From NCBI GenBank assembly GCA_029976805.1, contig JAPOLY010000001.1, positions 1 through 64,000 of the forward strand: a DNA stretch of 64,000 bases, read 5' to 3'. This DNA comes from a bacterium (GTDB taxonomy: Bacteria > Planctomycetota > UBA8108 > UBA1146). This document shows, in pieces, positions 40,420 through 50,013 of this stretch (the stretch's first letter is position 1; every line of letters begins with the position of its first letter). A program made the position numbers and the translations under genes. Below the pieces are notes generated by a model. It saw only the letters and a program-made list of their open reading frames with translations, was not told where the DNA came from and made no database searches.

Positions 40420-43400
40420 ATGAGGTTCAACTTCAGAAACGCACTGTTCCTGCTCACTCTCGTTCTTGCCCCCTTCTGTGTTTCGATTTCTGCACAGGGG
40501 CAGGCACCGCAGGAAGATTCCCTTGTCCGGCATTACCATCCAGCCACGGGGAAACTCCATTTCCTGGGTGGGGTGAATCATTCCCCTCTGGGGCTTCCGA
40601 AAGGGGTCACTCCTGACCTTGAAGATCCCCTGCAGGCACTGCGTTCTTACGGGGCTGAGTTTGGAATCCGCCACCCGGAGGTTCAGCTTCAGTTGTTGCG
40701 TACAGAAAAGTGCAACGTGGGTCAGATCCATCACACTTTCCAGCAGGTTTACCGTGGAGTGGAAGTGTTGACCGGAAATATCAAGGTCCACTTGAAAGCG
40801 GATGGTACTCCTCTCTCCATCAATGGAGATTTTTACTCCGTACCCAAAAAATTGGAGATCGCTCCAAAGATTGGTTCTGAGCAGGCTTTGGAACTTGCCG
40901 CACGTGATTTGGGGCAAGAACTTCTGATTGAGACTGATCAGCCACGCCTCGTGATCGTCAACCCGGGTTGGTACGGCGATGATCCCATCGATCAGCCGGT
41001 CCTCGCTCATCATCTGGTCGCCGAGGGTGATGGAATGATGGCGAAGAACATTCTGGTCGACGCGAGAACAGGAGTGGTGCTCGATCACTGGCCCGCAGTT
41101 CACAGTGCCCTTCTCAGGGAAATCTATGACGGTGCCGGTGGAGGAGGCCTTCCGGGAACCCTTGCCAGAACCGAGGGATCTCCAGCCAGTGGAGATTTGG
41201 ATATCGACAACTCCTATGACACTTGCGGGGACCTCTATCGAGTTCTTTCCGATTCACTCGGAAGAGACAGCCTCGACGGGAATGGCGGCCCCATGATCAT
41301 CACCGCCAATTGGAGTAGCAACATTTGTCCCAACGCCATTTGGAACGGGACACAGGGTGCTTTCTGCAATGGGTTGGGAACGGATGACATCATTGCTCAT
41401 GAGTTGGCTCATGGCCTGACCCAGTTCACTGCAAACCTGATCTACCAAAACCAGTCTGGCCAATTGAACGAGGCCATGTCTGACATCTTTGGTGAGGTGA
41501 TTGACCTTTACAACGGAAACGCTTCCGTAGCCGGAACCCCCGGAGGAACTCCATGGCCAATCCCGGGTACCAGTGGATCGGGTCTCGATACCCCGAACAC
41601 ACCGCGTACCGGCTGCAGTGATGGATCGGCACGCTGGAGAATGGGAGAGGAATCTTCCATTGGTGCTATCCGCGACATGTTCTACCCGGAGTGTTTCAAT
41701 GATCCTCCGAGCACGACGGATCCGCTTTACAATCAGAATGCCTGCGGTCCCTTCGACAATGGAGGGGTCCATATCGGCAGTGGTGTTTTGAACCACTCCT
41801 TCGCCATGTTGGTGGATGGCAAGACCTACAACGGACAGACCATTACTCCGATTGGCATGACCAAGGCTACTGCGGTCTACTTCCGTGCTCTTTCAGTCTA
41901 CATGACGGAAGGAACGAGCTTCCCCCAGGCAGAGATTCATATCAATCAGGCCGCCGCTGATTTGATCAACACCAACCCCATCGATCCCCGCACAGGCGTG
42001 GGTGGAGGAGTTTTCACTCAGGCAGATGCCGACATCGTTGCCTCGGTGATGACTTCTGTGGGCATGTCCGAATTGGTCTGTGGTCAGGTTCCTCCGGGGC
42101 CCCCTCCTGCCAATGACAACTGCGACGCTGCTGTCCCGGTTTTCCTCGGACTGAATGACGTCGACAGCAACAATGCTACTACTGGTGGACCCGCACCCGA
42201 CGACAGCGTCTGCCCGGGCACCTTTATCGGTGATTGTGGCAATGATATCTGGTACAGCTACACCGCCCCTGAAAACGGGCTTTTGAGTGTGAGCCTTTGC
42301 AGTACCGTCAGTTGGGATACCGACCTGCAGATCTTCGACGGAAACTGTGGTGCCCTGAATCTGATCGCCTGCAACGGTGACTTTGGTGGTTGCTCCACTT
42401 TCACCTCGCAAGTAGATAACGTGCCCGTGATCGGCGGCAGTAACTACCTGATCCGGGTCTCCTCCTGGAGTGACGGAACCACTGGAACAGGTCAGATGGA
42501 TGTTTCCTTTGTTCCCGATTCCGGTCCAGGTGTTGAGAACTGCACCAACGGAGTGGACGACGACGGCGATGGTCTCGTCGATTGTGAAGACGCAGACTGC
42601 GCAACCAATCCCGTGTGCATTCCTCCCGCTGCGGGTGACGAGTGTATCAGTGCAGAAATCGCCTCCCTGGGAACCAATCCTTTCGACAGCACCAATGCCA
42701 CCACGGGAACTGATCCGATTCCGGATCCGGCGACCTGTAATCAGGGCTTGGGTGACATGCTGGGCGACATCTGGTTTGAGTATGTACCGACTGAGTCGGG
42801 TTCTCTCTTCGTGAGCACCTGCTCTCCCGGCAGTTTTGACACCGATCTTGTGGCTTACACCGGATCCTGTGCTTCCTTGCTTACTCTGGCATGCAATGGT
42901 GACGTGACACAAAACACCTCGCCGACCTGTCAGCAGTACTGGTCTGAAGTGACCATCGATGTGATTGCCGGTGAGACCTATTGGTTCCGCATCGGTGCAT
43001 GGGGAACTCCCCATCCTGGCAATGGTCTTCCCGGCCCCGGAGCGCTCATTCTTGATCTGACTCCTTCCGGACCGATCGAGAACTGCAGTAACGGATCCGA
43101 TGACGATGGAGATGGTCTCGCCGATTGTGAGGACCCCGATTGCCTGACCGACCCTGCCTGTGTCCCGGCGATTCCCGGTGACGAATGTGATACGGCTGTC
43201 GTCGCAGTTCTCGGTTCCAACGCCATCGACACGACGGGTGCAACGACAGGAACCGATCCCATCGATGACTCGAACTGTACGGGCACCTTCCTGGGCGAGT
43301 TTGTTCAGGATGTCTGGTACCAGTTCACTCCTTCGAGCACCGGTGAGCATGTGATCGCCACTTGTGACACCGTCAACTTTGATTCTGACATTCTGGTTTA

Positions 43401-45228
43401 CAGTGGCAGTTGTGGTGCACTGGCACCGATCGCCTGTAATGGTGACGGAACCGGGTGCGGCGGTCTTACGAGCAGTGTTTCTGCCAACCTGAATGCCGGC
43501 GAAACGGTTCTGATTCGCGTTGGAGGCTGGAATGCCGCTGCCGTCGGTACCGGAACCCTGGAAATCAGTTCCGTGGCTCCTCCTCCGCCCCCAGAAAACT
43601 GCACCAACGGTGTGGATGACGATCAGGACGGATTGACCGACTGTGAAGATCCCGATTGTTTTGCCGATCCTGATTGCAACTGTCTGCCCATTTCCAATCT
43701 TCTTTGCATTCAGGGCAGCGGAACCAGCGTCAATCTCAGCTGGAGCAATGGCGAAGCCTATCAGGAGATCTCTGTCATGAGAGGTGGGGCCCAGATTGCC
43801 GTGCTTCCAGGCAGCAGCAGCAGTTATGTTGACTCTGCGGCTCCGTTGGGCAACCAGACCTATTCGTTGGTCCCGAGCTGTACCCCGATTCAGCAAGCAC
43901 CTATGGAGAACTGCAGTGTGGATGTGATCCAGACGATTGGCTTCATGTTCAGTGCAGGAGACGTCAATGGATCCTACAGCGCTTCAGGTGCTGCCTTTGA
44001 ATCGGAAATCTCCCTGATGGAGTTGGCAAGCAACCCGGGATTCCCGACCGATACCGCCGGGTTCTCTTTCGGTCTCGCACACGACAGTACTCTCTTTGAG
44101 GCGACGGGTGCACAAGCGGTTGGTCCCCTGGCTGCTCTGGATGGAGGAGCTGGCCCGGCCTTCTTCGACACATCCGTATTTGCGAATGGTGTCGGCATCG
44201 GCTGCGTCTACGACTTCAGTCTTTCACAGTCGATCCAGTTCACTTCTGCAACCGGTATCGTGTCCGTCGCATATGCGGCTTTGCCGGGTACGCTGTCTGG
44301 AGCGAGTGGAACCGTGACCTCCAGTCTGGATTTCGTCCAGACTCTGGGAACTCCTCCTGTGGAAATGATTGTTTCAACAGCTGCCGGGTCTGCGGTTCCT
44401 GCTGGGGGTAACTCCGGTTCCGTCTCCCTGAATCCGAGCGGGTTTGTCATGACCGCCGTCGATCAGTCGGTGGACTATCCGGAATCCACGGGTGAAGCCT
44501 CTGTCACAGTCTCGGTCACCCTTGAGGAGGATCCTGGTAATACTGGATTCCCGAATGAAACTCAGGCGTTCTCATTCGGATTGGTCCATGATCCAGCCGT
44601 ACTGACGGGTCAAGGAATCAATGCTGCCTCGATTCTCTCTGCATTGAACGGCAACACGGGTCCCGATTTCTTCGATGTGAACAGCTTCGCAGACGGCATG
44701 ACCGTGGGTTGCGTTTACACCTTTGTCGGTACTGACGTTCTGACCTTTGCCACTGCCACAGAATTGGTGACCGTGGATTACTCAACGGTCGCTGCAGGAC
44801 TGATCGGGGCTACGACTCCAACGGAAACCCAGTTGCAGTTTTCACAGACTCTGGGAACACCTCCGGTGGAACTGGTCGTGGTGGTCGGTGCAGCCTCCCA
44901 GGGAGTTCAGGGTGAGACTGGTACCGTGACGCTGACCCCGGTTTCAGGTACAGGATTCGTCCGCGCAGACATTAATGACGATGCGGTCGTCAATCTAGCT
45001 GACGCAGTTCAGTTGCTGAATGCTCTCTTCCTTGGAGGAGTGACCAACTGTGATGACGCTGCTGACACCAACGATGATGAACTGAAGAATATCGCCGATG
45101 CGGTATATCTTCTGAGTTATCTCTTTACCAGTGGTCCAGACATTCCTGAACCTGGTGGAAATGGTAGCTGTGGTGCTGATCCGGTTGGTGATGCCCTTGA
45201 TTGTGCAGAGTACAACTCGTGCCCATAA
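40420..45228 (+). CDS. Secreted M4/thermolysin-like metallopeptidase with FTP region, three PPC-like repeats, two cohesin-like repeats and dockerin-like C-terminus
   Basis: FTP-like region; DIIAHELAHGLTQFTANLIYQNQSGQLNEAMSDIFGEVID (HExxH + NExxSD); three 'DECxxA..xLGxNxxDxTxATTG...DIWYxYTPxxxG' repeats with ENCTNGVDDDGDGLVDCEDADC linkers; FVRADINDDAVVNLADAVQLLNALF C-term. Confidence 0.88.
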   Translation: MRFNFRNALFLLTLVLAPFCVSISAQGQAPQEDSLVRHYHPATGKLHFLGGVNHSPLGLPKGVTPDLEDPLQALRSYGAEFGIRHPEVQLQLLRTEKCNVGQIHHTFQQVYRGVEVLTGNIKVHLKADGTPLSINGDFYSVPKKLEIAPKIGSEQALELAARDLGQELLIETDQPRLVIVNPGWYGDDPIDQPVLAHHLVAEGDGMMAKNILVDARTGVVLDHWPAVHSALLREIYDGAGGGGLPGTLARTEGSPASGDLDIDNSYDTCGDLYRVLSDSLGRDSLDGNGGPMIITANWSSNICPNAIWNGTQGAFCNGLGTDDIIAHELAHGLTQFTANLIYQNQSGQLNEAMSDIFGEVIDLYNGNASVAGTPGGTPWPIPGTSGSGLDTPNTPRTGCSDGSARWRMGEESSIGAIRDMFYPECFNDPPSTTDPLYNQNACGPFDNGGVHIGSGVLNHSFAMLVDGKTYNGQTITPIGMTKATAVYFRALSVYMTEGTSFPQAEIHINQAAADLINTNPIDPRTGVGGGVFTQADADIVASVMTSVGMSELVCGQVPPGPPPANDNCDAAVPVFLGLNDVDSNNATTGGPAPDDSVCPGTFIGDCGNDIWYSYTAPENGLLSVSLCSTVSWDTDLQIFDGNCGALNLIACNGDFGGCSTFTSQVDNVPVIGGSNYLIRVSSWSDGTTGTGQMDVSFVPDSGPGVENCTNGVDDDGDGLVDCEDADCATNPVCIPPAAGDECISAEIASLGTNPFDSTNATTGTDPIPDPATCNQGLGDMLGDIWFEYVPTESGSLFVSTCSPGSFDTDLVAYTGSCASLLTLACNGDVTQNTSPTCQQYWSEVTIDVIAGETYWFRIGAWGTPHPGNGLPGPGALILDLTPSGPIENCSNGSDDDGDGLADCEDPDCLTDPACVPAIPGDECDTAVVAVLGSNAIDTTGATTGTDPIDDSNCTGTFLGEFVQDVWYQFTPSSTGEHVIATCDTVNFDSDILVYSGSCGALAPIACNGDGTGCGGLTSSVSANLNAGETVLIRVGGWNAAAVGTGTLEISSVAPPPPPENCTNGVDDDQDGLTDCEDPDCFADPDCNCLPISNLLCIQGSGTSVNLSWSNGEAYQEISVMRGGAQIAVLPGSSSSYVDSAAPLGNQTYSLVPSCTPIQQAPMENCSVDVIQTIGFMFSAGDVNGSYSASGAAFESEISLMELASNPGFPTDTAGFSFGLAHDSTLFEATGAQAVGPLAALDGGAGPAFFDTSVFANGVGIGCVYDFSLSQSIQFTSATGIVSVAYAALPGTLSGASGTVTSSLDFVQTLGTPPVEMIVSTAAGSAVPAGGNSGSVSLNPSGFVMTAVDQSVDYPESTGEASVTVSVTLEEDPGNTGFPNETQAFSFGLVHDPAVLTGQGINAASILSALNGNTGPDFFDVNSFADGMTVGCVYTFVGTDVLTFATATELVTVDYSTVAAGLIGATTPTETQLQFSQTLGTPPVELVVVVGAASQGVQGETGTVTLTPVSGTGFVRADINDDAVVNLADAVQLLNALFLGGVTNCDDAADTNDDELKNIADAVYLLSYLFTSGPDIPEPGGNGSCGADPVGDALDCAEYNSCP

Positions 45229-45260
45229 GAAGTGACACCCATACTATGGGGTCATGCATC

Positions 45261-45300
45261 AAAAAGAGGAGTGACGCGAAAGCGTCACTCCTCTTTTTTT
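45261..45300. terminator. Bidirectional rho-independent terminator
   Basis: AAAAAGAGGAGTGACGC GAAA GCGTCACTCCTCTTTTTTT: 17-bp stem, GAAA tetraloop, A/T tracts both sides, between convergent genes. Confidence 0.93.
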
Positions 45301-45315
45301 CAGGCGTTCTTTTAA

Positions 45316-45675
45316 TCAGATCTCTTCGTAGTTTTCGACAGTGATCTCCGATTTGACGTCGCCAGTATGTTGAGTGCTCATCGGTTCAAACAGGAGCAAG
45401 TAAGTTTCATCTTCTGCAACTGGCTTGTGCTCCACACCTTTGGGGACGATGTAGAACTCACCGGGATTGATGACCACTGTTTGGTCCCGTAACTCCAACT
45501 TTAGTTGGCCCTTCATCACCATGAACAGTTCATCTTCATCGTCATGTTTATGGAAGACAAACTCCCCCTGAACCTTGGCAATGATGACCTGTTGTCCATT
45601 GAGCTCACCAATTCTCTTCGGTGACCAGTGATCGTTGAAGAGAGAGAATTTTTCAGAAATATTGACGACATTCAT
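45316..45675 (-). CDS. Cupin-domain protein
   Basis: KVQGEFVFHKHDDEDELFMVMKGQLKLELRDQTVVINPGEFYIVPKGVEHKPVA. Confidence 0.85.
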   Translation of the reverse strand: MNVVNISEKFSLFNDHWSPKRIGELNGQQVIIAKVQGEFVFHKHDDEDELFMVMKGQLKLELRDQTVVINPGEFYIVPKGVEHKPVAEDETYLLLFEPMSTQHTGDVKSEITVENYEEI

Positions 45676-45876
45676 GACGACCCACTTTCTGGAGTCAGGG
45701 AGAAACAGATTCAGTTCCAGATTCAATCTAGCGGAGAAAGGCCTGTCGACAAGTGGGGAGCGTTCTCCTTGCAAAAAGGAATCCTGATTCTCGACTTGAC
45801 CTGAATACTTCCCGGTTGAGGATAAAGCAGTCTTCGTTTCCCCTCATTGGCCGGGAGTGCGGAGTGGAGGGGGCCC

Positions 45877-46434
45877 ATGGAGATTGCTGTTTATTGTTCA
45901 GCAAGTGATACGATCCGATCTCTCTTTCTGGAGGATGCGGCTGAACTGGGAACCGCCATTGCAAAGCAGGGGCATGCTCTGATCTTTGGGGGAGGGAACA
46001 TCGGTTCGATGGGGCGACTTGGAAGAGCGGTTCACGAATCGCAGGGAAGAGTTGTTTCTGTTATTCCCAAATTTTTTGACGATCAGGGCCTGACTCTCGC
46101 TGAGTCGGATGAAATCATTCTCACCGATGACATGCAGGAACGTCGGAAGATCATGTGGGAAAGAAGCAAGGGAGCTCTGGTTCTTCCCGGTGGTCTGGGG
46201 ACTCTGGAAGAAGCAGTCGAGTTTTTGGTGCTCAATCAGTTGTCACTGATCGACAGGCCTCTGGTTTTTGCAAACATCGATGGATACTGGGATCCGTTCT
46301 TTGAAATGATCGAGCATATGCTCACGGAAAATATGCTGACGGATGAGCATTCAAAAATCTTTGATCAAGCGGACTCCGGAGTCGGAGCATTGAATCGACT
46401 GGAATCGTTGATATCGAAAGATATGAATCCCTGA
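45877..46434 (+). CDS. LOG family protein (cytokinin riboside 5'-monophosphate phosphoribohydrolase-like)
   Basis: IAVYCSASD, LIFGGGNIGSMGRLGRAVHE, ERRKIMWERSKGALVLPGGLGTLEEAVEFLVLNQLSL. Confidence 0.9.
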   Translation: MEIAVYCSASDTIRSLFLEDAAELGTAIAKQGHALIFGGGNIGSMGRLGRAVHESQGRVVSVIPKFFDDQGLTLAESDEIILTDDMQERRKIMWERSKGALVLPGGLGTLEEAVEFLVLNQLSLIDRPLVFANIDGYWDPFFEMIEHMLTENMLTDEHSKIFDQADSGVGALNRLESLISKDMNP

Positions 46435-46961
46435 TGAACGATTTTTCGCAAGAAAACAGTTTGCAGACCAACAGTATCCAGCGGTTGGCCTCTTCGCTGG
46501 GGGCGATCACTGCAATGGTGGAATCGATTCCCGAAGCCTCTTCCGACTGGGTAGCAGAATCGGACCAGTGGTGTTTGCGTGAGGTGCTGGGTCACCTGAT
46601 CGATGGTGATCGGGAAATCTTTCGGGCTCGACTGGAGTTGTTCTTTTCAGGATCTTTGGAAGAGTGGCCTGCGCTGGACCCTGAAGAATGGGTGATTGAG
46701 CGAAAATACTCTGAAAGGCCTCTTCGGGAATTATTGAGATTGTTTCAGGATGAAAGACAGAGATCTTTGGCCTGGCTGGCAAGCCTTGAAGATCCGGATT
46801 GGTTTATAGAGAGAACTCTTCCAGACGGTTCATTGAAGGCGGGGGATCTCCTGTTGGCGTGGTGTACTCATGATGTGCTGCATCTGGAGCAGATCGCTCG
46901 CTGGTGCACTGCGAAGGCACTTCACGATCATGACCCTTTCAGAGATGATTTTGCATTCTGA
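46434..46961 (+). CDS. DinB-like (DfsB) family protein
   Basis: WCLREVLGHLIDGDREIFRARLELFF ... LLLAWCTHDVLHLEQIARW, DinB four-helix metal-ligand pattern; TGATG overlap with LOG gene. Confidence 0.8.
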   Translation: MNDFSQENSLQTNSIQRLASSLGAITAMVESIPEASSDWVAESDQWCLREVLGHLIDGDREIFRARLELFFSGSLEEWPALDPEEWVIERKYSERPLRELLRLFQDERQRSLAWLASLEDPDWFIERTLPDGSLKAGDLLLAWCTHDVLHLEQIARWCTAKALHDHDPFRDDFAF

Positions 46962-46984
46962 TCAGGAATCTCCATCCAGGGGTT

Positions 46985-47998
46985 TTACCGTGGCGGAATC
47001 ATGGGATCCGTCACTTCTATCTCCGTATCCCATTTCTTGTTGAGACGCCGACCTTTCAAAACATGTCTGCGGTAGTTCTTCTCAGAGATTCTTGAGGACT
47101 GAAGAGCGGTCGCCAATTCGGACTCGATTTTTTGATCATAAGCAGACTCGGGAATATGTGAGATCACACTGGAAGTGAGTCCGAATTCTCCAGGTCTGAC
47201 GATGGAAATCCCCGGTTCCTTTGCCGGTAATCCAATTTGCCTGGCTTCTTTTGCAGAATTGGTCAATCCCCAGGCAAGTCTTCCACGGAACGGTTCTTTC
47301 CATGCAAGTAATCGTAATTTGTTCAGCACGGCTTCCGAGACTCGATCTGCAACCACAAGCAATTGCCGATCGCAGGAGGCGACATTCAGGGATCTGCGCA
47401 GATCCTTGCAGGTAGGAAGAGGAGGAAGTCCGGAGGTTACGGATTTGGCTGAATATTTCTGGGAGATGGCATGCATCTCAAGGGCAAGAATTGAAGATTC
47501 CCAACCCACCGATCCTCCAAAGACCATCTGGGGAGAGCGACCTGATTTGCTGAGGCGTGTTTTTCCATCGGGAGCGAGGATCACAAAGACGGTGTTTTCC
47601 AACTCTCCGGTTCTTCCCCGATACAGGCTTTTGAGGAACTTGCCTTCGGTGGCATCTTCGTAGGTGGCGAGTCGGGCACAGACAAATCGCTCTGAGAGTT
47701 TGATCACTTCCGGGTCGGACCAGTAACTCTGGTCCATTTCCTGTTTGCCCGGTCACCAAACTCCAGGGATTCCCCTGCACTGTGGGGCAGCCGAAAGGAG
47801 CAGAATTGGCTTTCCGGTTCTCTCGGCTTCGGCTTTCGCTGCCTGCCAGGTTCCGATCCATGCAATGCTTTTGGGGTACTGGAAAGTGCTCTCGACCGAA
47901 GGAGGAGATTTCGGCGTTGCTTTGGGGTCGTCATGATTCAACCCCACGGCAGTTGTCCACAGGGTCGTAAAGAGGCTGATTGTCAGCAGATTGAACAT
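46985..47998 (-). CDS. Candidate selenoprotein: secreted thioredoxin-like protein with one in-frame TGA (47753-47755)
   Basis: ORFs 47753-47998 and 46985-47737 lie in the same frame separated only by TGA: ...GKPILLLSAAPQCRGIPGVW-[TGA]-PGKQEMDQSYWSDPEVIKLSERFVCARLATYED... Signal peptide MFNLLTISLFTTLWTTAVG; GGAG upstream of ATG; hairpin immediately after the TGA. Confidence 0.55.
47710..47752 (-). promoter_or_regulatory. bSECIS-like hairpin immediately downstream of in-frame UGA
   Basis: mRNA: UGA CCGGG-CAAACAGGAAAU-GGACCAG(AGUUA)CUGGUCC-GA-CCCGG: perfect 7-bp apical stem plus 5-bp lower stem; apical loop with G at position 2 starts 25 nt after UGA. Confidence 0.5.
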
Positions 47999-48072
47999 GG
48001 AAATCTCCGTTCCAGTATCCCAAGATAACCCCGTGATCCCCTTACCGGTTTCGCTTTGAAAAGGAAATTCGT

Positions 48073-50013
48073 ATGTCCTCGAAAATCGTTCCCTTTTTTG
48101 CTGTATCCGTGGAGCCGTGTTCTGCGAAACCCCTCTGGCGAAGGGTATTGGCGTATTTCATTCTCCTGTTTGCTCCGGTATCGGTAGTGGCACAGCCGGT
48201 CAATGTGGAATCTCCCTTCCTGCACTGGGAGTTTCGCAGCTCCTACATGGGCGAAGACGGTTCCTTTGTCACTCGGGATGGACGAATCAAGGGGAATGTC
48301 AGTGGAGACCTCTCCCTTGGCGAAGCAGCAGGAGGTGTGGCACTTCTCTCAGAAGGGGGAAGTGGAATGTTGCTGATGGGTGATACATTTTCTGATCTCA
48401 AGGACCTCTTACCCCGAAGAGAGATCACTGTCTCAGGATGGATCTCACAAGAGGAATCCCAGGAGTGGGGCGGCTTGCTGGGATATCTTCAGGACAATGC
48501 AGATTATGAAAAAGGTTGGTTGCTGGGTTCCAGAAAAGGTCAGGCTTGCCTGGCCATTGCTTCAAAAGACAGAGACGACGGGGATGGCTACCTGACCTAC
48601 CTTGCCGGCGGAGAAACGATGAGGCCGGGTCAGTGGTATCACATCGCGGGTACCTATGACGGTCAACGAATGGTGGTTTATCTCAATGGCAAGCAGGTCG
48701 CTGTCTCAGAGGACCAGAGTGGCGACATTCTCTACTCGCAAAACGCTCCTTTTGTGTTGGGTGCTTATCGGGATGACAATGAATTTCATCCTCATGTGGG
48801 AGCATTGCAGGATTTCCGATTGTGGAAGACCGCGTTGAGTGCAGAAGCGATTCAATCTGTTTTTCAAGAGAGACCAGAGTGCACAAATCATGAACCTCCC
48901 AGGCCGCCGCTCAAATTTGCGGTCTCTCCATGGTTGCAATGGGCACAGGATGACGAAATCACGGTCAGTTGTGAAACTTCCATGGACTGTGAAGTGGTCG
49001 TTGAATATGGCAAGGATGACAAACTGGGAGAGGCAGTGTCTTCCTCCTCAGAAGGCAGGTTGCACCATATCAGGCTTCAATCCCTCTCAGAGGGAACACC
49101 TTACTTTTACAGAGTCAGGGCACAGAGGAGCGGTGATACCGATGAAGCACTGGAATCTCCGATTCTGACTTTTCAGACACGAACTGCCAAAGATCAGGCC
49201 TTTGGATTTTTGGTGATCGGGGATACACAAAACAATCCTCTTGTGACGGAGGCGGTCACAGATCTGGCGTGGGGGCACCGTCCCAACTTTGTCGTCCACT
49301 GTGGTGATCTCGTGGGGACCGGTTCCAACAAGAGAGAGTGGGTTCATGAGTTTTTTGCAGGTGCAAAAAATCTCCTTCAAAGAGCACCGATCTTTCCAAC
49401 GCTCGGGAATCATGAACAAAACGCCCAGTTGTACTACGATTACTTCACTCTTCCCGATCCAGAGTTTTATTACGACTATGTTTGGGGAAATACGCACTTT
49501 TTCGTCATCGACACCAACAAGTCCGTGAGTCCAGATACTGATCAGGTCAAGTGGCTCGAAAAAGCTCTCAAGAGGAGCAAGGCTGAATGGAAAGTGGTCT
49601 ATCATCACCATCCGGCATGGACCTCTGACGAAAACGATTACGGGAACACCTGGAAGGGCAGTTCGGCTCAGGGAGTCCTGGCGATTCAGGATCATCTGGT
49701 TCCCATTTATGAACGACATGGTGTGGACGTCGTTTTCAATGGGCATATTCATGTCTATGAGCGCACTTGGCCTATTCGGAACGGCAAGACGGTTGGTCCT
49801 GGCAAAGGTGTTGTTTACATTACTGGGGGTGGTGGAGGCGGACATTTGGAAGGTTTTGCTCCCAATCGAACCTGGTTCAGCAGTAACAAGCGGGTCGATC
49901 ACCACTTCCTGATGGTCAATGTCAACGGCGGTCAAATGGAGATTTCTGCCTATGACATCGAGGGAAGACTGTTTGATCGACTCCTTTTGAACACAACAGA
50001 CAGGCGCAAATGA
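48073..50013 (+). CDS. Secreted LamG + purple-acid-phosphatase-like metallophosphoesterase
   Basis: LamG EITVSGWISQEES...GQWYHIAGTYDGQRMVVYLNGKQVAVS; FN3-like; FLVIGDTQNN, VVHCGDLVGTGSN, PTLGNHEQN, VVYHHHPAWTS, VVFNGHIHVYERT. Confidence 0.9.
   Translation: MSSKIVPFFAVSVEPCSAKPLWRRVLAYFILLFAPVSVVAQPVNVESPFLHWEFRSSYMGEDGSFVTRDGRIKGNVSGDLSLGEAAGGVALLSEGGSGMLLMGDTFSDLKDLLPRREITVSGWISQEESQEWGGLLGYLQDNADYEKGWLLGSRKGQACLAIASKDRDDGDGYLTYLAGGETMRPGQWYHIAGTYDGQRMVVYLNGKQVAVSEDQSGDILYSQNAPFVLGAYRDDNEFHPHVGALQDFRLWKTALSAEAIQSVFQERPECTNHEPPRPPLKFAVSPWLQWAQDDEITVSCETSMDCEVVVEYGKDDKLGEAVSSSSEGRLHHIRLQSLSEGTPYFYRVRAQRSGDTDEALESPILTFQTRTAKDQAFGFLVIGDTQNNPLVTEAVTDLAWGHRPNFVVHCGDLVGTGSNKREWVHEFFAGAKNLLQRAPIFPTLGNHEQNAQLYYDYFTLPDPEFYYDYVWGNTHFFVIDTNKSVSPDTDQVKWLEKALKRSKAEWKVVYHHHPAWTSDENDYGNTWKGSSAQGVLAIQDHLVPIYERHGVDVVFNGHIHVYERTWPIRNGKTVGPGKGVVYITGGGGGGHLEGFAPNRTWFSSNKRVDHHFLMVNVNGGQMEISAYDIEGRLFDRLLLNTTDRRK

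Noticed and set aside
41893-43896. 667-aa minus-strand ORF inside the M4 peptidase gene
   Set aside because: Antisense to strongly supported domain repeats; the long frame is explained by repetitive Asp/Thr/Gly codon usage of the sense strand.
47478-47861. 127-aa minus-strand ORF spanning the TGA region in another frame, as an alternative product or frameshift
   Set aside because: Different frame with no domain sense, while the TGA-interrupted frame gives continuous Trx-like sequence on both sides, so a frameshift explanation is not needed.
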